Assembly (NCBI GenBank): GCA_947626205.1
Contig: CANQRO010000002.1
Location: forward strand, 1-39,504
DNA from: an uncultured Clostridia bacterium
GTDB taxonomy: Bacteria; Bacillota; Clostridia; TANB77; CAG-508
Direction: 5' to 3'
Length of the DNA: 39,504 bases
Numbering within the stretch: position 1 is the stretch's first letter; every line of letters begins with the position of its first letter. The notes under the pieces are model-generated. The model did not search any database and was not told where the DNA came from. It saw only the letters and a program-made list of their open reading frames with translations. Position numbers and translations under genes: made by a program. Positions 27,076-35,597 of the stretch are shown piece after piece.

Positions 27076-27903
27076 TTACACTGTACCATTCGTAATAACA
27101 AGTACTGTTTCTACTTTATCAAAATCTACAGCTGGTTCAATATAAGCATACCTGTTAGTAATATTTTTTGTGTTTTGTATCTCCTTTATAGTGCCTACTA
27201 CAATTCCCTTTGGATAAATTCCACCCATTCCAGATGTTTCTATTTTGTCTCCTCCAACTAAATTTGCTGAAGTTGGAATATAGCTTGCTTTTAATAGATT
27301 TTGTTTGTTTTCTTCTAATGTTCCCTTACAAATTATAGTATCGCGTGATGAACTAATTACAGCACTTACAGTGCTTGCTGTATCTATAATCGTTTGTACT
27401 TTTGCTGTGTTAGATGTAACTGAAATAACATGTCCCACCAAACCTTTATCTGATATTACAGTCATGTTTGCTTGAATTCCATCTTTTTCTCCTACATTAA
27501 TTACAAATACATTAGAATAATTGCTAATATCTTTGCTAATAATATATGCTGCCTTAGTTTCATAATCTGAATATTTTTCTGTTAAGCTTAAATATTCTTT
27601 TAATGTCGTATTCTCCGATTTTATAATCTCAAATTCTCTTAAATTCTGTTCTAACTCAGCATTCTTAGCTTTTAATTCGTCATTTTCTTGTTGTAGTTTG
27701 GTAATATCATCAAAAAATTCCGTATTTCCAGTTATTTTATTCTTTAAGTATGTAAGTCCGTTTTGTATAGGCATTACAATACTAGATACAACATTTTCTA
27801 TATATGATAATTTTTCAAGATTTATATTAGAAATAATTACTAAAATAATTAAAATAACTATTGTAATAATTATTCCTACTATGCCAGTTTTCTTTTGATA
27901 CAT
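27076..27903 (-). CDS. mreC: Rod shape-determining protein MreC
   Basis: The 275-residue product has an N-terminal membrane helix (~9-27), a coiled coil (~68-100: LQQENDELKAKNAELEQNLR) and the extracytoplasmic beta-domain (INVGEKDGIQANMTVISDKG, ending in GGIYPKGIVVGTI). The ATG at 27901-27903 lacks a nearby ribosome binding site. The good GGAGG is ~30 nt upstream, next to another ATG in a different frame that opens a 35-codon ORF overlapping mreC. The upstream in-frame codons reach a TAA after three codons with no alternative start, so 27903 stands. Confidence 0.93.
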   Translation of the reverse strand: MYQKKTGIVGIIITIVILIILVIISNINLEKLSYIENVVSSIVMPIQNGLTYLKNKITGNTEFFDDITKLQQENDELKAKNAELEQNLREFEIIKSENTTLKEYLSLTEKYSDYETKAAYIISKDISNYSNVFVINVGEKDGIQANMTVISDKGLVGHVISVTSNTAKVQTIIDTASTVSAVISSSRDTIICKGTLEENKQNLLKASYIPTSANLVGGDKIETSGMGGIYPKGIVVGTIKEIQNTKNITNRYAYIEPAVDFDKVETVLVITNGTV

Positions 27904-27945
27904 TACTTTTACTTATGCTAGTTAAAACTAACATATCCTCCTATC

Positions 27946-28974
27946 TTAGTTTCTTCTTGAATTAATTAACACACTCTTTAAGCGGTCTAAATCTTCTAGT
28001 GTTTTTCCTGCCCCTTTTACTACACAATCTAATGGATCTGCTGCAACATAAACTGGCATTCCAGTTTTACCGCTTAATAGTTTATCTAAGTTTTTAATTA
28101 ATGCTCCTCCACCTGCTAAAACAATTCCCTTTTCCATTATATCTGATGCTAATTCTGGTGGTGTTTTTTCTAATGTTGTTTTAACAATTTCTACTATTTC
28201 TTCTATAGATTCTTTCATTGCTTCTTCTATTTGGTTTGATGTTACAACAATATTTCTTGGTAATCCTGTTGTTAAATCTCTTCCTCTAATTTCTTTTGAT
28301 AGTTCTGTCATAAGTGGCATAGCACAACCTATTTCTATTTTTATTTCTTCTGCTGTTGTTTCACCAATTGCTAAATTAAATTCACGTTTAATATAATTTA
28401 CAATATCTTCATCTAATTCATCACCTGCAATACGAAGCGAATTACTAACAACAATTCCTCCTAGAGAAACAACCGCTACCTCTGTAGTACCTCCACCTAT
28501 ATCTACTATAATACTTCCACTTGGTTCTGCAACATCTAAATTTGCTCCTATTGCTGCTGCCATTGGTTCTTCTATTAAATATACTTCTCTGGCTCCCGCT
28601 TGTAAAACAGATTCTTTTACAGCTCTTTCCTCTACTTCTGTAATTCCAGATGGAACACCAACAACAACTCTTGGTTTTCCAATATTATATTTTTTTGATA
28701 CTTTCGCAATAATATTTTTTAACATTAGTTGCGTAGCAGTAAAATCTGCAATAACTCCATCTTTTAATGGCCTAATTGCTTTTATTTGATCTGGTGTTCT
28801 TCCTAACATTTCTTTTGCTTCTTCACCAGTAGCAAGAATATTTCCACCTCTTCTATCTATTGCAACAACAGATGGTTCTTTTAAAATAATTCCCTTTCCT
28901 TTTAATGTTACTAACATATTGGCTGTTCCTAAATCGATTCCAATATCTTTACTTCCAATACCAAAAAGTTTCAT
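27946..28974 (-). CDS. mreB: Rod shape-determining protein MreB (actin homologue)
   Basis: MreB forms membrane-associated filaments that direct lateral wall synthesis. The 342-residue protein has the actin-fold motifs IGIDLGTANMLV (phosphate 1), IIVDIGGGTTEVAVVSLGG (phosphate 2) and GIVLAGGGALIKNLDKLL (adenosine loop). Length is typical. A weak AGGA precedes the ATG by 12 nt. It lies between radC (33 bp) and mreC (42 bp). Confidence 0.97.
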   Translation of the reverse strand: MKLFGIGSKDIGIDLGTANMLVTLKGKGIILKEPSVVAIDRRGGNILATGEEAKEMLGRTPDQIKAIRPLKDGVIADFTATQLMLKNIIAKVSKKYNIGKPRVVVGVPSGITEVEERAVKESVLQAGAREVYLIEEPMAAAIGANLDVAEPSGSIIVDIGGGTTEVAVVSLGGIVVSNSLRIAGDELDEDIVNYIKREFNLAIGETTAEEIKIEIGCAMPLMTELSKEIRGRDLTTGLPRNIVVTSNQIEEAMKESIEEIVEIVKTTLEKTPPELASDIMEKGIVLAGGGALIKNLDKLLSGKTGMPVYVAADPLDCVVKGAGKTLEDLDRLKSVLINSRRN

Positions 28975-29007
28975 AATTATTTAATTCCTTTCTTTTTATT
29001 CATGCTC

Positions 29008-29697
29008 TTATTTTTTATTTTTCTTTTGAAATATGCTTTCAGCTTTGTTATCTCCAATAATTACATGGTCTATTAACTGAATTCCAAACATTGACGCACA
29101 TTCATAAATAATATCTGTAACTTCAAAATCGCTTTTACTTGGTGTTGGATCACCACTCGGATGATTATGTATTAATATTATTTTAGGTGCTCCTATTTTT
29201 ATTGGCTCAGAAAGAACAGCTTTAGGTTGTATAGTTGCGAAACTGTCTCCGCCTAATGAAATGTTTATATTTTTTAATAGAACATTTTTTGAATTAAGAA
29301 TTAATAATTTTACAATTTCCCTTTTTTCAAACCTAAGCTCGTCCATTACTAAGTCTGTAACATCTTTTGTACTTTTAATCATAATTTTTAAGGAATGAAT
29401 TGGTTTTGACATTCTTTTTGCTAGTTCACAAGTAGCTATGATTTGTATTGCTTTTACTTTCCCGATTCCTTTAATTTTCATTAGTTCTTCTATAGATAAA
29501 TTTTGTAAAAAACGTAATGATTTGTCTCCATAACTTTTAGAAGTTAAAATTTTTTGAGCTAGTGAAACTGATGATTCTTCTTTTGAACCACATTTAATAA
29601 TAATTGCTAATAGTTCAGAATCGGATAATGCTCCTGCTCCATACATTTCAATTTTTTCGTATGGTCTTTCTGATTCAGGGAGTTCTTTCATTTTCAT
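29008..29697 (-). CDS. radC: RadC-family JAB/MPN domain protein
   Basis: The 229-residue product has an N-terminal helix-hairpin-helix region (IEELMKIKGIGKVKAIQI) and a JAB1/MPN metalloprotease-like domain with the complete motif H177-N-H179-P-S-G-D ... D190. Despite the name, a role in DNA repair is not established for the family. Its position just before mreB is common in Firmicutes. It begins 46 bp after the DUF4321 gene. Confidence 0.94.
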   Translation of the reverse strand: MKMKELPESERPYEKIEMYGAGALSDSELLAIIIKCGSKEESSVSLAQKILTSKSYGDKSLRFLQNLSIEELMKIKGIGKVKAIQIIATCELAKRMSKPIHSLKIMIKSTKDVTDLVMDELRFEKREIVKLLILNSKNVLLKNINISLGGDSFATIQPKAVLSEPIKIGAPKIILIHNHPSGDPTPSKSDFEVTDIIYECASMFGIQLIDHVIIGDNKAESIFQKKNKK

Positions 29698-29743
29698 ATA
29701 ATTTAACCTTGTCCTTTCTCCCCTCTTTAAAATGTGTTATAGG

Positions 29744-30001
29744 TTACACTTTTCTATAAATGAATATAGCAATAGCCATTCCTATAATACTTGCTATGTT
29801 AATTTTTAATTGTAGTCCAAATGTTAATTTTATAATATTTAAATCTAATGCTATTGGCTCTGTTAGTCCAAAATCTTGCCCATAAGATAGCCACCATAAA
29901 AAATCTACTTTAGATGCTAGCTCTCCTAATAAGCCTCCTATTACTAATCCTGATAATATAAATACGATTAAAATCCATATATTTTTATCTCTTGTTGCCA
30001 T
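29744..30001 (-). CDS. DUF4321 family membrane protein
   Basis: This 85-residue protein has two membrane helices (WILIVFILSGLVIGGLLGEL and INIASIIGMAIAIFIYRK) flanking a short segment with FGLTEPIALDLNIIKLTFGL, the pattern of the clostridial DUF4321 family. The ATG is preceded by GGGGGAG. It is the first gene of the radC-mre-mrdA-minC unit, with the promoter at 30052-30080. Function unknown; its constant position beside the mre cluster suggests an envelope role. Confidence 0.85.
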   Translation of the reverse strand: MATRDKNIWILIVFILSGLVIGGLLGELASKVDFLWWLSYGQDFGLTEPIALDLNIIKLTFGLQLKINIASIIGMAIAIFIYRKV

Positions 30002-30051
30002 ATTTGGTACTCCCCCTAATTCTTTTGTTTTTATAGTTTTTATCTTACAGT

Positions 30052-30080
30052 ATTATATATGCATATATAATTTTTTTCAA
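30052..30080 (-). promoter_or_regulatory. Promoter of the DUF4321-radC-mre cluster
   Basis: The -35 TTGAAA (30075-30080) and -10 TATAAT (30052-30057) have an exact 17-bp spacer. It faces away from the mecA promoter in the same 289-bp gap. Confidence 0.8.
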
Positions 30081-30226
30081 GTAATATAATATTAATTTTT
30101 ATATTTTTGTATTTTTTTCTTTTCTTTTTTTATAGTTTATGCTATATTATTAGTACACTTTTCAATGTACCAAAATATAATATATTACTATAGGTTTTAC
30201 CGGTTTAAATTACCAAAAATTGTTTC

Positions 30227-30255
30227 TTTCAATTTAGTTACATTAGTAGTATAAT
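30227..30255 (+). promoter_or_regulatory. Promoter of mecA
   Basis: TATAAT (30250-30255) with a weak -35 TTTCAA (30227-30232) and a 17-bp spacer, about 35 bp upstream of the mecA ATG. Confidence 0.6.
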
Positions 30256-30290
30256 AGTATTAGGTAAGCTTAAAGGAGGAAAACGATTAT

Positions 30291-30920
30291 ATGAAAATTG
30301 AAAAATTAAATGAGGACAAAATAAGAATTACTTTAAATATAGACGATTTAAAAGAAAATAATATAGATTTTCATTCTTTCATGTCCAATTCTTTGGAATC
30401 ACAAGAATTATTCACAAACATGTTAAACAGAGCTGAAAAAGAAGTTGGCTTCATAACAGAAAATTATAGAATTATGATTGAAGCATTGGCTATGTCTAAC
30501 GGAAGCTTTGTTTTAACAATAACTAGATTATTAGAAGAAAAACCTAAGGTTAGTACATATAGAAAAAGGAATTTAAACTTTAAAAGAAAAGTTCCTAAAT
30601 TAGATGCTGATAAAGTTATTTATTGTTTTAAATGTTTTGAAGATTTTTGCCAATACTGCGAATTTTTACAAAACGATATTTTACAACATATTGATTCTTT
30701 TTTAGGTAAAGATGCTTTATATGAATATAATAACTGTTTTTATTTGGTTTTAGAAAATATTAAAATGAATACAAATTTATTAAAAGCTTTTGCTTCTTCT
30801 ATTACAGAGTTTGCTCAATTCGTAAGTCATTCAGATTTGTTTGAGCATAAGCTTATTGAATATGGCACAATTATATTTAAGGATAATGCTATTTCAAACT
30901 GTTTAAAACATTTTTGTTAA
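30291..30920 (+). CDS. mecA: Adaptor protein MecA (ClpC adaptor)
   Basis: MecA recognises substrates and delivers them to the ClpCP protease. The 209-residue product starts MKIEKLNEDKIRITLNIDDL, the family N-terminal substrate-binding domain, continues with a SQELFTNMLNRAEKEVGF helix and MIEALAMSNGSFVLTITRLLEE, and has a C-terminal ClpC-binding domain (VIYCFKCFEDFCQYCEFL). AGGAGG precedes the ATG. It is a single plus-strand gene divergent from the mre cluster. Targets in this organism are unknown. Confidence 0.9.
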   Translation: MKIEKLNEDKIRITLNIDDLKENNIDFHSFMSNSLESQELFTNMLNRAEKEVGFITENYRIMIEALAMSNGSFVLTITRLLEEKPKVSTYRKRNLNFKRKVPKLDADKVIYCFKCFEDFCQYCEFLQNDILQHIDSFLGKDALYEYNNCFYLVLENIKMNTNLLKAFASSITEFAQFVSHSDLFEHKLIEYGTIIFKDNAISNCLKHFC

Positions 30921-30958
30921 ATATACTTATTAAAAGCAAGCTTAAAAATACTAAAAAC

Positions 30959-31069
30959 AAGAAAAGTGGCTTCGCCAGATGTGCAGGTTGCTCCGTAACC
31001 GCACGAATTAAGGAAACTTAACCTTTTTTTACTTCAGAAAAATCTAGCGATTTTTCCTACGTAATAAAA
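30959..31069 (+). repeat. Structured 111-bp intergenic element, copy A
   Basis: Shares with 39273-39383 the blocks AAGAAAAGTGGCTTCG, ATGTGCA, TTGCT-x-CG, AACTTAACCTT, AAAAATCT and AATAAAA, in the same order and with the same total length of 111 bp. Predicted folds on the plus strand: closing pairs AAG/CUU and AAGU/ACUU; a hairpin GUGC-A-GGUUGC-UCC-GUAACC-GCAC; and a second hairpin with arms AGAAAAAUC/GAUUUUUCC inside UUAC/GUAA. Copy B keeps these helices with different bases. It sits between convergent mecA and the M23 gene. It may be a conserved small RNA, a 3'-UTR element or a small mobile repeat; strand is tentative. Confidence 0.7.
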
Positions 31070-31072
31070 AGA

Positions 31073-31108
31073 AGAGAACATTTAACTTAAAAAATGTTCT
31101 CTTTTTAT
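31073..31108. terminator. Bidirectional terminator between mecA and the M23 gene
   Basis: The stem AGAGAACATTT/AAATGTTCTCT (31073-31083 with 31092-31102) is followed by TTTTATTT on the plus strand and by TCTTTTTATT on the minus strand. It ends element A / mecA transcription and the M23 gene. Confidence 0.85.
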
Positions 31109-31157
31109 TTATTGTTAATTTTATAATCTAAATAGATTCTATAATTTATATAATTTC

Positions 31158-32147
31158 TTAGTATAAATAGTTCTGAGGATTTTGTACTACACCATTTACT
31201 CTTATTTCAAAATGTAAATGGTTACCTGTTGAACGACCTGTTGAACCTACTGTTGCTATTATTTGACCTTGTGATACTTTTTGTCCTACTTTTACATTTA
31301 ATGATGTACAATGTCCATATAATGTTTGAACTCCACTACCATTGTCTAAAACTATATAGTTACCATATCCACCATTATATCCATAAGCAGAGAGTATAAC
31401 GGTTCCTGCTGCTGCTGCTTTAATTCCTGTTCCTTTTGGTGCTCCTATATCTATTCCTTTATGAGTAGAACCCCATCTAGATCCAAATCTTGATGTTACT
31501 GTACCAGATATTGGTTTTATTAGGTTAACTGCAATTGCAACTTTTTTACCTGTATTAACACCCTTCGTTGCAACATATACTCCACTAGAAGATGATTTTA
31601 TTGTTTTTTTCTTAACTTCAACCTTTTCATATAACTTAGATATTACTTCTTCTGATGTAACTATTTCTTTTGGTTCTGCTTCATATTTTTCTTTAATGGT
31701 TAGATCATCTTTATTTTTACTATTCTTTTCTTTTAGCCCTGCTATTGCTTTTTCTGCTTCCTCTAATGTTGCTACGTATAATTTTTCTTCGTTGTTATCT
31801 ATTATAGCAAAGTATTTATAATAGGCTTTACCTGATTGTTTTACCACATTAAAAATTTCATCATCACTAGTTTCGACATCTTTTTTTAATAAACATAGAG
31901 TATATTCTGGTAAATTATCTACTTGCACAAACGCAATGTTCTCTCCATCACCATTTTCTATGTAATTATTAATTCTACTTTGTAATTGACTTTTATCTTT
32001 GGTATATCCTATAAATTCTCCATTTAGTGACACGCTATAAGTTGGTTTATAAATAAAAGCAACTCCTCCAACAATTAGTAAACCTGCGATAGCAACTAGG
32101 GAAATAAGCCTTATCCATGTTCTCATATGTACTAATAATTTTTTCAT
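31158..32147 (-). CDS. M23-family peptidoglycan endopeptidase, membrane-anchored
   Basis: The 329-residue protein has a short cytoplasmic start, a membrane helix (~11-33), an extracytoplasmic region with alpha/beta G5/PepSY-like character, and a C-terminal LytM/M23 domain. The zinc and catalytic residues are all present: H229-x-x-x-D233 (HKGIDIG), H279 (YGHC) and H310-L-H312 (GNHLHFEI). It should be an active endopeptidase cutting peptide crosslinks. GGAG precedes the ATG. Its promoter is at 32228-32256, so it is probably independent of the structured RNA upstream. Confidence 0.93.
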   Translation of the reverse strand: MKKLLVHMRTWIRLISLVAIAGLLIVGGVAFIYKPTYSVSLNGEFIGYTKDKSQLQSRINNYIENGDGENIAFVQVDNLPEYTLCLLKKDVETSDDEIFNVVKQSGKAYYKYFAIIDNNEEKLYVATLEEAEKAIAGLKEKNSKNKDDLTIKEKYEAEPKEIVTSEEVISKLYEKVEVKKKTIKSSSSGVYVATKGVNTGKKVAIAVNLIKPISGTVTSRFGSRWGSTHKGIDIGAPKGTGIKAAAAGTVILSAYGYNGGYGNYIVLDNGSGVQTLYGHCTSLNVKVGQKVSQGQIIATVGSTGRSTGNHLHFEIRVNGVVQNPQNYLY

Positions 32148-32227
32148 AACGATTTTTTATCTCCTTTTTATTAAGAAACATACATCCGTAAGGTTTTTTC
32201 ATATCGTTCCTTTTAATTATCAGTGTT

Positions 32228-32256
32228 ATTTTATATTAATTAATCATTTTTCACAA
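32228..32256 (-). promoter_or_regulatory. Promoter of the M23 peptidase gene
   Basis: The -35 TTGTGA (32251-32256) and -10 TAAAAT (32228-32233) have a 17-bp spacer, ~80 bp upstream of the ATG. Confidence 0.6.
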
Positions 32257-32364
32257 AGACTTTTTAAGGTAAATATGTCAAATTATTTAATATTATCTTT
32301 AATTATCTTCTTTTTTCTTCTGTTTTCTTCTTATCTATTTAGTATATTTAAAAATTTATTACAT

Positions 32365-32518
32365 AAAAAAATAAGTAGTAAATAAGTTTATTTCCTATGT
32401 GCTATAGGTTCCTTTGCGTTAGTCTTCCCCCTAACTTACACTCCACTTTCTACTCATCTCTAGTGTAGAAACCAACTACTTGGCAATAGCTTCATGCTTT
32501 ACTTATTTACTACTTACT
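32365..32518 (-). ncRNA. Candidate stand-alone structured RNA (~150 nt)
   Basis: On the minus strand a perfect 16-bp stem UAAGUAGUAAAUAAGU/ACUUAUUUACUACUUA (32501-32516 with 32372-32387) closes the whole element. Inside are small hairpins: CCAA-GUAG-UUGG, UUUCUAC/GUAGAAA, GUUAG/CUAAC around GGGGAAGA, and CCUAU/AUAGG. The 3' arm runs directly into a UUUUUUU tract. The promoter at 32525-32553 would start transcription right at the 5' arm. There is no ORF. The architecture (own promoter, closing stem, bubble, U-tract) recalls 6S-type RNAs, but I could not match it to a family. Confidence 0.65.
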
Positions 32519-32524
32519 AATATT

Positions 32525-32553
32525 ATTATACCATATTTTTCCATATATTGCAA
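32525..32553 (-). promoter_or_regulatory. Promoter of the structured RNA
   Basis: The -35 TTGCAA (32548-32553) and -10 TATAAT (32525-32530) have an exact 17-bp spacer and an extended -10 TG (TGGTATAAT). It begins 3 bp past the pcrA stop codon. Confidence 0.8.
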
Positions 32554-32555
32554 AT

Positions 32556-34812
32556 TTATTCTAGTATTTCTAATCCTGCATATTTTGCCATTAATCTTTT
32601 GTGTCCAACCTTGATAAAACTGATGTCTAGCTTTAAATCTTCTCCTTCTTCTTCAACATTATTTATTGTGCCTTCGCCAAATTTCTTATGGTACACGCGG
32701 ATTCCAGGCTTATATACAGATAAATCGATATTTTTTTCCACTTTTTGAAGATTGTTTAAAAAGCTCTCTGCAGTTCTAAATTGAAAAGTACTTAAATTAT
32801 TAGTATTTCTTTCTTTTTCTCTTTTTCCATATTGCCATAAATATGGAGTATCATCAAATGTAATCTTTTTCTTTTCTGAAAGTGATTCTATCCCGTCTAA
32901 ATATTCTTTTGGTATTTCAGAAATAAATCTAGAACTTTCATTATAGCTTGTTGAGCCAAATATCGTCCTTCGTTTTGCACAAGTTAAATATAAATGTTCT
33001 TTTGCTCTTGTAATTCCTACATAGCATAAACGCCTTTCTTCTTCCAATTCTTTAGGTTCTTCTATAGATTTATATCCTGGGAATATTCCTTCTTCCATTC
33101 CTACTAAAAATACTACTGGAAATTCGAGACCCTTTGCACTATGTAGTGTCATTAAAGTTACTGAATCTTCACTTTCTTCTAGATCATCTATATCGCTTGA
33201 TAATGTGATATTTTGCAAAAACTCTTCCAATGTATTTTCTGCCGCTTCTTCTTCAAACTCAATTGCAACTGTTAAAAATTCCTCTAAGTTTTGAATTCTA
33301 TTTTCAGCTTCTTCTTGGGTACTATCTACTTTTAAAGCATTTGTATATCCTGTTTTATCTAACGTTTCTTTAATTAGTTCAGATACTTCTATCTTATCTT
33401 TCATTCCTCTTAATTCTTCTATAGTATTTATGAATTCTCTTGAATTAAGATATACACGATTTAATCCATAACTTTCTGCATTCTTGATTATTTCATACAT
33501 GGATTTATTTTGTTGTTCTGCTATTTTTTGAATATTTTCTATACTTGTTTTTCCTATTCCTCTTTTAGGTTCATTAATAATACGAATTAAACTTAAGTTA
33601 TCGTTTAAATTATGAATTAATCTTAAATAAGCAACAATATCTTTTATTTCTTTTCTTTCATAGAATTTTAACCCCCCTACAATTTTATATGGAATTTGTT
33701 CTCTTATTAAAATATCTTCTATTGCTCGTGATTGACTATTCATTCTATATAAAATGGCAAAATCTGAATATTTATAATATTCTTCTCTTTTTAAGGCATT
33801 TATTTCTTCTGTTAGATACCTTGCTTCATCATACTCATCTTCAGCTAAATATACTTTAGGCAAATTTCCATCATCGTTTTCTGTCCATAGTTTTTTTTCA
33901 TATTTAGTTTCATTATTTTTAATAACAGAATTTGCTGCATTTAATATATTTTTTGTACATCTATAGTTTTGCTCTAATTTAATTATTGTTGTTCCTGGAA
34001 AATCTTTTTCAAAGTTCAAAATATTAGCTATGTCTGCTCCTCTAAATGAATAAATTCCTTGGTCGTTATCTCCTACAACTGTAATATTACCATACCTTGC
34101 AGCAAGTAATGATACTAACGTAAATTGTGCTTTGTTTGTATCTTGATATTCGTCTACTAATATGTATTTAAATTTTTCTGAATAGTAGTCTAATACATCT
34201 GGATTTTCGGTTAATATTTTAATTGTAAAATTTATAATATCATCAAAATCTATTGCATTATTTTCTTTTAATCTTTTTTGATAAAGTTGATATATGTATC
34301 CTATTTTTTCTTTTCTAAAATCTCCCATCACTTTTGCTAAATATTGATGAGGTTCTAACATTTCGTTTTTTGCATTACTGATTTCATATAATACGGATTT
34401 ATCTGTAAATAGCTTATCATCTATATCCATATCTTTTAAACATCGTTTTATCATAGATTTTTGATCTGTTGTATCAAAAATTACAAAAGAAGAATTAAAA
34501 CCGAATTCTATCTATATATCTCCTTAGAATTTTTACGCATATAGCATGAAAAGTTCCAATCCACATATCTTTTGAAACTTCTCCTACTAATTTTTCTACT
34601 CTTGATTTCATTTCGTTTGCAGCTTTGTTAGTAAATGTAATTGCTAAAATATTCCAAGGTTTAACGTGTTTTTCTTTTATTAAATAAGCAATTTTATGTG
34701 TTAATACTTTAGTTTTTCCACTTCCAGCACCTGCTATTATTAGTACTGGGCCTTCATCTTTTATTACAGCTTCGTATTGCTTATTGTTTAGTCCTTCTAA
34801 TAAATTCTCCAT
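32556..34812 (-). CDS. pcrA: ATP-dependent DNA helicase PcrA/UvrD, interrupted by a +1 frameshift
   Basis: PcrA is a superfamily 1A 3'-5' helicase for repair, replication restart and plasmid replication. It starts at ATG 34812 (MENLLEGLNNKQYEAVIKDEG) with AAGGAG. Motif I GAGSGKT and ITFTNKAANEMK lie in the first 103 codons, followed by GTFHAICVKILRRYIDRI. The next in-frame codon is CGG (34501-34503), then TTT TAA. Skipping the C gives I-G-F-N-S-S-F and restores the family sequence to the end: DEYQDTNKAQ, QNYRCT, TLHSAKGLEFPVVFLVG, YVGITRAKEHLYL, and the C-terminal PcrA Tudor-like KRLMAKYAG. The restored protein has 751 residues, like Bacillus PcrA (~740). It is either decoded by frameshifting, broken, or misread in sequencing. 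Confidence 0.93.
34501..34503 (-). other. +1 frameshift site at CGG codon 104 of pcrA
   Basis: The zero frame reads ATT CGG TTT TAA. Dropping the C gives ATT GGT TTT AAT (I-G-F-N), matching the IDRIG segment of PcrA proteins. The codon in frame is CGG and the recovered residue is Gly. Confidence 0.9.
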
Positions 34813-34849
34813 TTTATTCTCCTTATCTTGCGAATTTATGTTTGTTACT

Positions 34850-34878
34850 ATTCTATGTTATATTTATTTTTTCGTCAA
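34850..34878 (-). promoter_or_regulatory. Promoter of pcrA
   Basis: The -35 TTGACG (34873-34878) and -10 TAGAAT (34850-34855) have a 17-bp spacer, ~35 bp upstream of the ATG. Confidence 0.7.
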
Positions 34879-34946
34879 GCTTTTTTATATAAAATTATTA
34901 AATTGGACAATCACTAATATAAAAGTACCTCTAATATAAGTCTTAT

Positions 34947-34975
34947 TTGCTTTTTTACATAAAATAGTATATAAT
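34947..34975 (+). promoter_or_regulatory. Promoter of the isolated plus-strand gene
   Basis: The -35 TTGCTT (34947-34952) and -10 TATAAT (34970-34975) have a 17-bp spacer, giving a leader of about 27 nt. Confidence 0.75.
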
Positions 34976-35008
34976 ATATGCATAATAATTTTTTTGGAGG
35001 TATGCACC

Positions 35009-35518
35009 ATGGTAGAAAAAGAACAACTTGATGATCTTATTTGGAATCTTCTTCGGGGATTGCAATTAGGATTTAATGTTTGTGCAGTAATTCAGGAAGG
35101 AGTATCCTATAAAAAGGCCATTCCTAAAGCTTTTTGGAATGATGAAAAAAAAGGCCGTTACGGCATTTTAGGACTTCATGCTCTTTGTAAATCGGATATG
35201 AGAAAGTTGCATAGTGAGGTTGTTGAAATAATTATTAATGAAATTAATGAACCTCATCATGAAAGAGAAATGTATTGTGATAACTATTCTCGGCTTTTTC
35301 ATGCACTTTCAATTTTGAAAGTACCAAAAAATGATTCAAGAGTACCTGCTATTGGGAAAAATTATATGTACAATATTGCTTATGACCTTTGGGCTTTAGA
35401 TGATGGTAGCGAAAGTACATATAATTTTATTTCAAGTGCTGCATGGTATGCATCAGAAGCAATAAAAGGATCTACCACAGAATCATTATTAACAGGCAGA
35501 AGGCATAAAATTTCTTAG
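35009..35518 (+). CDS. Unknown soluble protein, isolated and atypical in codon use
   Basis: I do not recognise this 169-residue protein. The start is ATG 35009, with GGAGG 8 nt upstream; the frame extends to a TTG at 34994 but that overlaps the ribosome binding site. It has no signal peptide or membrane segment and is rich in Trp, Tyr and His (LIWNLLRGLQLGFNVCAVI, HHEREMYCDNYSRLFHAL, YNIAYDLWALDDG). It is helical in character. It sits alone on the plus strand between pcrA and cwlD, with its own promoter and terminator. Its base composition is richer than its neighbours', and it uses CGG twice in frame (35054-35056, 35291-35293), a codon otherwise found only at frameshift sites here. This suggests recent transfer. 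The role is unknown. Confidence 0.8.
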   Translation: MVEKEQLDDLIWNLLRGLQLGFNVCAVIQEGVSYKKAIPKAFWNDEKKGRYGILGLHALCKSDMRKLHSEVVEIIINEINEPHHEREMYCDNYSRLFHALSILKVPKNDSRVPAIGKNYMYNIAYDLWALDDGSESTYNFISSAAWYASEAIKGSTTESLLTGRRHKIS

Positions 35519-35529
35519 TAAATTTATGC

Positions 35530-35578
35530 AAAAAAAGAGGATATATGTAGATAATATCTATATTTATCCTCTTTTTTT
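35530..35578. terminator. Bidirectional terminator between the isolated gene and cwlD
   Basis: AAAAAAAGAGGATA pairs with TATCCTCTTTTTTT around an inner ATATGTAGAT/ATCTATAT stem. A-tract and T-tract on the two sides allow termination in both directions. Confidence 0.85.
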
Positions 35579-35597
35579 AAATTAAAATAATTTTTTC

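Noticed and set aside
27890..27945. A CGG-type frameshift near the mreC start
   Set aside because: No CGG occurs in the overlapping leader ORF, and the MreC frame is complete from its ATG.
30959..31069. tRNA or SRP/RNase P RNA
   Set aside because: No cloverleaf, no CCA region, and none of the conserved SRP or RNase P cores are present.
32365..32518. c-di-AMP (ydaO) riboswitch controlling the M23 peptidase
   Set aside because: Such switches often precede wall hydrolases, but I could not align the conserved ydaO core, and a separate promoter lies between this element and the gene.
32365..32518. Class I c-di-GMP riboswitch because of the word ACGCAAAG
   Set aside because: The GGGCAAACC strand and the tetraloop-receptor arrangement are missing.
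34994..35008. TTG start five codons upstream for the isolated plus gene
   Set aside because: It lies within the GGAGG ribosome binding site that serves ATG 35009.
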